The translations under genes and the position numbers were made by a program. Positions 59,339 to 64,000 of a DNA stretch of 64,000 nt are shown here, piece after piece. Origin of the DNA: Moniliella sp. 'wahieum' (lineage: Eukaryota > Basidiomycota > Moniliellomycetes > Moniliellales > Moniliellaceae). The notes beneath the pieces were generated by a model. The model worked only from the letters and a program-made list of their open reading frames with translations, did no database searches and was not told where the DNA came from. The stretch covers positions 806,001-870,000 of the forward strand of contig RSEE01000009.1 of assembly GCA_003971905.1 (NCBI GenBank), given 5' to 3'. The first letter of the stretch is position 1. Every line of letters starts with the position of its first letter.

Positions 59339-59970
59339 GCGCCCCCCACCGCACTACAGATGAGATCCCTACTCTGTGTATTGATTGATCGATCAAAGTC
59401 GTCTCGAAGATCCAGCGAAGTGTGAATGGATTCCATGGTTTTCTCGTTCCCCTGGTGGTAGTTGTAGTGCTCCATGTACATAGGCGCATGTTTTACTCGT
59501 AGGCGGATCGTTTACTACTAGTTACTCTCGTGGGTTGGATCCTTTCCTTTTTTTGTTACCCCAACAAGGTCTACCATTCCTCGCATGGCAGCAATCAATC
59601 CAGTCATTACATAGATGCGGAAAGGACCTGGGTCGGGTCGCTTGTCCAGTCCTGACGCAGGACGCTGGACGGGGGGGGCTGAGCAGCCGAGAACATGTGA
59701 CACAACAGTCTGGGAAAGCCTTGCCTTAAGGCGTGAGGCGCCAAGCGAGACAAATTGATTCGCCTCAGAAGGCCCCAAAGATGTCATCCAGGCCTCCTCA
59801 AGGGCAAGGCGCATGAATTGGAGCAGCGCGGGGGGGTGGGTATGCAGAGAGGAAAATCGTCCGATGATGCGATGTGACAGGGGAGAGGTGGAAGCTGAAG
59901 GGAGGCAGGGGGCATCTGTGCCTAGTATGTGCAAGGGGAGAAAAAGCAGGGTTCCCCTTCACGTTCACGT
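59339..59970. other. convergent 3' intergenic region
   Basis: Separates the convergent GLT1 and PalI-like genes. No frame, RNA or repeat is supported. A TTCACGTTCACGTTCACC word at 59957-59974 overlaps the PalI-like stop. Confidence 0.5.
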
Positions 59971-61185
59971 TCACCGTTGCAGGCCGTACATATTGTCGTA
60001 CGTCGGGGTGGTGAGCGCGGGTGCTTGCCCCGCCGTGTGGGGTGCTGATGTAGCTGCCGGGTGCTCGTACGCAGGCTGCGCATAGCCAGCTTCGCTATAG
60101 CCAGCTTCGCTATAGCCGGCGTGCTGGGCTGTAGGCTCGGCGTACCCATACCCATACTCAGCAGACTCAGCCGGCGGATAGGCAGCAGCGTCAGTCGCGG
60201 GATAAGTAGATGGGTAGGCGTGCGGGTTATAAGGGTCGTTCGTGGGCGCGTAGGGGTCGGGGTAGACGCTTGTGTGGGGGCCTACTGGCCCAGTGGGGGG
60301 GTAGCCAGGCGTAGCATAGTCATCGTGGTGCTCGGCGTGATGCAGCAGCCCTGCCTCTTCGCGTGCATCCGCCTCATCCTTGACGACCATCCCTTCGTCG
60401 GAGGAGGCATCGTCGTTCTTGTGCCACAGCCCACGGGAGCGCTGGGAGCGGGAGGACTTGTAGCGGCTCAGGGGCATACCTTGACCATACGCCACCGAAT
60501 CGCCGCCCATGCCCAAATCGCTGGCGCGTTGGCGATGCCGGTCTGCGTAATGCCGGCGCGCACGGCACAAGCCAGCACCCAATCCACAGGAGCCAAGCAA
60601 AATGATGATCCAGGCAGCCAACGTGAGCCAGAGAGCACTGCCAAGAGAGGCGCGGATGCCCGATTCGGCATCCTTGAGGCGGTTCTTGAGGATGAGGAAG
60701 GTGGCCAGGTCGAAAATGAAAGCGGCACACGCCAATGTAGAGGCAATGCCAGTAAGTATGCCGCTCAAGCAGGGCGATAGGCATCCATCGCACATGGAAA
60801 AGAGGCCAAACACAGCGGCAGCGGCAGCGATGCCAGCAGTGATGGGATGGAGGACCATGGTGTAGGTGAGGCCCTTGACGAGCCCCGAGGAGAGTTTCCC
60901 GCTCAAGGCGCCGGCCTCCGATCCGGCGCCAACTTCTTGGAGGAGGTGGGAGAGGTCAAAGGTGTAGCCGAGCTTGGCAGAGGTGCAGTTGGAGGCAAGG
61001 CAGTAGCCCAGACACCCGAAAGACGCTTCGGTGCCTTTGGGGAGGGAGTGCCCCGAGATCTGAATGGAGGAGAGGTCGACGGTGAGGAAGGCGAGGGACT
61101 TGATGATGGGGGTGCTGCATGTCACCACGGCCATCAGCACGGCGCCGACCAAGACAAGGAAAGAGCCAGGAGCAGCAGGCAGCAT
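59971..61185 (-). CDS. PalI/Rim9-Sur7-like four-helix membrane protein
   Basis: The start at 61185 leads directly into membrane helix 1 (FLVLVGAVLMAVVTCSTPII). An extracellular loop with FGCLGYCLASNCTSAKLGY carries the paired cysteines typical of the SUR7/PalI family. Three more helices follow (ITAGIAAAAAVFGLFS, LTGIASTLACAAFIFDLATF, ALWLTLAAWIIILLGSCGLG). The 200-residue cytosolic tail is Tyr/Pro/Ala-rich, with a SEAGY tandem repeat and many PYxP words, and ends YDNMYGLQR. 404 codons, single exon, no frame break. Such proteins act in alkaline-pH signalling (PalI/Rim9) or at plasma-membrane eisosomes (Sur7); the long tail favours the PalI group, but this is inference. Confidence 0.8.
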   Translation of the reverse strand: MLPAAPGSFLVLVGAVLMAVVTCSTPIIKSLAFLTVDLSSIQISGHSLPKGTEASFGCLGYCLASNCTSAKLGYTFDLSHLLQEVGAGSEAGALSGKLSSGLVKGLTYTMVLHPITAGIAAAAAVFGLFSMCDGCLSPCLSGILTGIASTLACAAFIFDLATFLILKNRLKDAESGIRASLGSALWLTLAAWIIILLGSCGLGAGLCRARRHYADRHRQRASDLGMGGDSVAYGQGMPLSRYKSSRSQRSRGLWHKNDDASSDEGMVVKDEADAREEAGLLHHAEHHDDYATPGYPPTGPVGPHTSVYPDPYAPTNDPYNPHAYPSTYPATDAAAYPPAESAEYGYGYAEPTAQHAGYSEAGYSEAGYAQPAYEHPAATSAPHTAGQAPALTTPTYDNMYGLQR

Positions 61186-62479
61186 GGCGAAGGAGGGGAG
61201 AAGGTGGTGGTGGTGGGCAGGCGGTGCGTTCGTGCCGTCGCTCCTTGGGGGTAATCAGCAACCCAGCGAAGGACAGGAGGGAGCTGCGGAGCGTGCTGAC
61301 GTCAGCGAGGCAGTGCAGGAGGGGCAGCGAGCATCCGTGCATCCGCTCCGCAGCAGCGACGCCAATACGAAATCCAGCGCCCGCACGGCGCCAGCCGGCC
61401 GCCCGGGGGCGTCTGTCGGCTCTGCGTATCCACCGGAGCTCCGCCGACGTCATAACGGCAACGCGATGATCGATGATCGGTAATCGATGATCGTCACCCG
61501 CCAACCAGCCACTGACGGCGATGGGTTGCACGACATCGGTCACACCGCACAGGATGCAACCGTGTCTAGTGACTTGCGCGTCCCACACCGCGTGTCCCAT
61601 GGACCGTCGCTCTTCAGGCTTCCCACAATCAGAGGAGAGCATCAGATCCCGAGGAGACCGAGAGCGGGGCTGCGAAAAAAAAACAAAAACAACAACGCCG
61701 CTCATGCCAGTGATGAATATTGAATTGCGATGCATGACGCATGACGGATCTGAATGTAATAATGGATGCTGCCGATCACACGTCAGAGTCCCTGTGACGC
61801 GGTGACGGCCACTAGGTCACTCGGGGCGTTGGACGTAGGACATGGGTGATCAAGCTTCAAGGCATGCTGGCATGTGGCACACTGGGCAGTAGTGGACAGC
61901 GATTTTGATGTGATGCCCCAGAGGCTTACCTAACGCCTACTGCAATGCTTGATGGCTCTATCCCGCCCCGCCTGGACGAGTGGGCTGGTGCCGGCGGAGG
62001 CACTGCTGAAGCCTGCCGGGGGAGCGCTCAGCGCTGACTGATCGGAGCAGGGCCAGGCACGTCGCGGCACAGATCGGCGCCCCGCTGGCTACAGTGCGCT
62101 GGTGGGAGGGGGTGGCACGCAGGGCGCCAGTGGAGTGTGGGCGTGGGCGGCGGCGGCTGCGTGGCACACGCCGTGCCGGCGCGCGGCATGCAGCTCCCGT
62201 GGGACCAGTACCTGACATGCGCTGGGCGAGCGTTTGGCTGGGCAGCACCGCGCCACGGGGGCAGTGTGGAGCGGCAGCGGGACGCAAAGCTTCTGGTGCC
62301 CAGAGGCTGCAGCCGCTGGCCACCGCCTCTGCAGTCTGCAGTGCGCCGCCGGCGCGCACCACCCGACGGGCAGCGGTACTCAGTACTCCGTCCTCTCTCG
62401 ACTTGACTCAGTCCAGCTCCTCCACGCGCCCCCCGCCCCCACCCGCCGCTGCCCCCACACGCCCTTGCGCCCCCCCGCC
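61186..62479. other. intergenic between divergent genes
   Basis: An ATGATCGATGATCGGTAATCGATGATCG array lies at 61464-61497 and an A/CAA-rich tract at 61675-61698. The rest is GC-rich without supported genes. A TACTCAGTACTC word at 62380-62391 precedes the next gene. Confidence 0.5.
61464..61497. repeat. GATGATCGATGATCG array
   Basis: Repeated GATGATC units centred on ATCGAT palindromes, in the promoter area of the PalI-like gene. Confidence 0.8.
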
Positions 62480-64000
62480 ATGCCCCCGCCCCCCGCCCCC
62501 GCCCCCTCGCCCCCTCCCCTCGCCCACCCCCAGGCGCCGCAGCCTCCTCGCCAACATCGTCCCCTCCGCCCACCGCCCCCACCCCGCCCCCTCGCCCGCG
62601 CCCGACGCCACCTCCTCCACGCCCTCGGCCCCCCACAGCCCCCACTCCCTCAACCCCTTCAGGTCCGCCCCAAGCTGCCCCTCGACCCCGCTCCCCTCGC
62701 CCCGCTGCCCCTGCCTCCACCGCCTCTGCCTCCACCGACGCGCTCCCCCCGATGAGTACCCCGCCGAGGCGCACACCCCCCACCGTCGGCGCTACACCGA
62801 CACGCGCCAGATCGACCAGCTGGCCAGCGAGCTGGCCGCCGAGCAGTCCTGGGAGGCCCAGAACCTCCAGCGCCGCATGCTTTCCCCCGGCGCCTACGCC
62901 TCGCCCCCGGGTGCCTCCCCGCCGCAAGCCAGAGCAGCCTGCATCTCGCCATCCCTTCGCCCTCCTCCCTGCCTCGCCCGGGCTCCTCCCGTCTGTCCCC
63001 GCTAGCACCCTACCACGCGTCTCCCCAGGCCGTCTTTACGCGCCCCCTCGGCTCTCCCGAAACACGCAGCTTGGACGCCCTCTCCTACCGAAGTGGCAGC
63101 TCTATCCCCCGCACCACCCGCTCTTCCCCTGCCCGCACGGGGTACGGAATGAGCCCCGACTTGATGGCCGGCCTCAGTGATGGGCCCTATCCCTCCCTTG
63201 GGCGGCGCTTGCCCCTCGACCCCATCTTCCCGGACGGCCTCGAGTTTGGTCTGCCAGTGGTACAGGAGAACGAGCCACAGGGCAAGGGCAAGGGCAAAGC
63301 CCGCACCAGCTCGGTCGGCCAATCCTCCCCGCTCCGTCCGAACGAATCGCGTCGCTCCTCGACCGACACGCGACATATTCGGCGGGCAGTGATGAGCATG
63401 TCGCTCCATGACCCCGTTCAAGAAGCGGCAGTGGCTGTGCCGCCCAAAAAATCCGGCTGGTCTTCCCCGTTTGGTGGGTCTCGCTCCGCCTCCCGCGCCG
63501 GCTCGCGGGCCGGCTCGCGTGCAGGAACGCCTTCGGCGAGCCAGGCCAATTTGCGCGACACACTGTCCATGTCGCCTGCTGCGTCGTCAGCCTCCGTTGC
63601 CGGGACCTGGTCTACCACGCTGCCCAATCGGTCCACCACCTCGGTTGCGACGTCTGGCCGACGGCGTGGGTCGTTATTTGGTCTGCGGAGGCATAAGGAT
63701 CAACCCTCGCCACTTCCCTCGCCCGTCCCCTCCAAGCCACCCTCACCTCAAGAGACGACCAAGGCGCCTTCCACAGGTCCGGCCTCGGCACCCCCCAGTG
63801 CCACTTTGTCCGGCTCAGCAGCCAATCGGCCGTCCCGCAAATGTTCTGCGCCAACGCAGCCGCCTACGCAAGCTGCGTCCCATGGTGGAGACTCGGCCAC
63901 CCTCGCCCTGATGATCCCTCCAGCCCGCCACCAACGGAGACCAAGAAGGGCCTCCGTGTGCCCAAGCTCGCCGCTGTGCTCTCTCCGCCCAGCAAGTCAC
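62480..64000 (+). CDS. Ser/Pro-rich protein of unknown function, runs off the window
   Basis: Not recognised; 3' end outside the window. The ATG at 62480 (context GCCATGC) gives an extremely Pro-rich start. The coding frame then appears as RRRSLLANIVPSAHR, and a short ordered charged segment DTRQIDQLASELAAEQSWEA (62797-62856) is probably a coiled-coil helix. Downstream is Ser/Pro/Arg low complexity, with an RSASRAGSRAGSRAGTPS repeat near 63484-63537 and RRRGSLFGLRRHKD near 63660. The frame shifts between segments (near 62530, 62930, 63410). It may be related in kind to the Ser/Pro-rich gene at 41.8 kb, but no shared ordered domain is visible. The start is uncertain because the frame is also open upstream to 62217. 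Confidence 0.45.

Overview
The window reads as nuclear DNA of a GC-rich fungus, most likely a basidiomycete. Genes have short introns (about 51-105 nt, GT...AG, CTGAC/CTAAC-type branch points). The gene set is fungal: NADH glutamate synthase as one chain, PMT4 O-mannosyltransferase, an EF-hand external NADH dehydrogenase, a PalI/Sur7-like membrane protein, and membrane-anchored GH30 and GH79 glycosidases. Placement in Ustilaginomycotina is only a guess, prompted by the habit of intergenic DNA to consist of short self-complementary oligomer arrays.

Layout: 1.3-3.4 kb (-) external NAD(P)H dehydrogenase; 4.9-7.4 kb (-) PMT4; 8.2-9.3 kb (+) membrane-anchored glutaredoxin-like protein without CxxC; 10.1 kb tRNA-Ala(AGC); 10.6-11.5 kb (+) unknown; 12.2-14.0 kb (-) GH30; 14.9-16.4 kb graveyard of a solo LTR and decayed LINE ends; 17.3-18.9 kb (+) bleomycin hydrolase; 21.2-22.9 kb (+) unknown gene with a duplicated segment; 23.6-25.7 kb (-) GPI-type GH79 protein; 26.4 kb solo LTR carrying a second LTR nested inside it; 28.9-30.8 kb (-) bZIP factor; 33.2-37.0 kb cluster of three 5'-truncated LINE copies with a restriction-like endonuclease, with a foldback double-hairpin repeat between them; 38.3 kb (+) 2-Cys peroxiredoxin; 39.9 kb third solo LTR; 41.8-45.4 kb (+) Ser/Pro-rich protein; 46.1 kb (+) SDH4; 47.7-49.1 kb (+) ADE12; 51.1-59.3 kb (+) GLT1; 60.0-61.2 kb (-) PalI-like protein; 62.5 kb to the edge (+) Ser/Pro-rich protein.

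Most notable is GLT1, which carries a full-length intein (54,744-56,497) with LAGLIDADG endonuclease motifs. It sits exactly at a cysteine of the [3Fe-4S] cluster motif. The intein coding sequence is itself interrupted by a 58-nt spliceosomal intron (55,136-55,193), so RNA splicing must precede protein splicing and cluster assembly.

A second theme is many single-base frame breaks in otherwise well-conserved housekeeping genes (NDE, PMT4, LAP3, PRX, GLT1), several at homopolymers, while ADE12 and the PalI-like gene are clean. I read these mostly as assembly indels rather than pseudogenes. Functional links: ammonium assimilation (GLT1), purine synthesis (ADE12), respiratory chain entry (NDE, SDH4), cell wall and secretory glycosylation (PMT4, GH30, GH79, PalI-like). 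There is no operon-like organisation.
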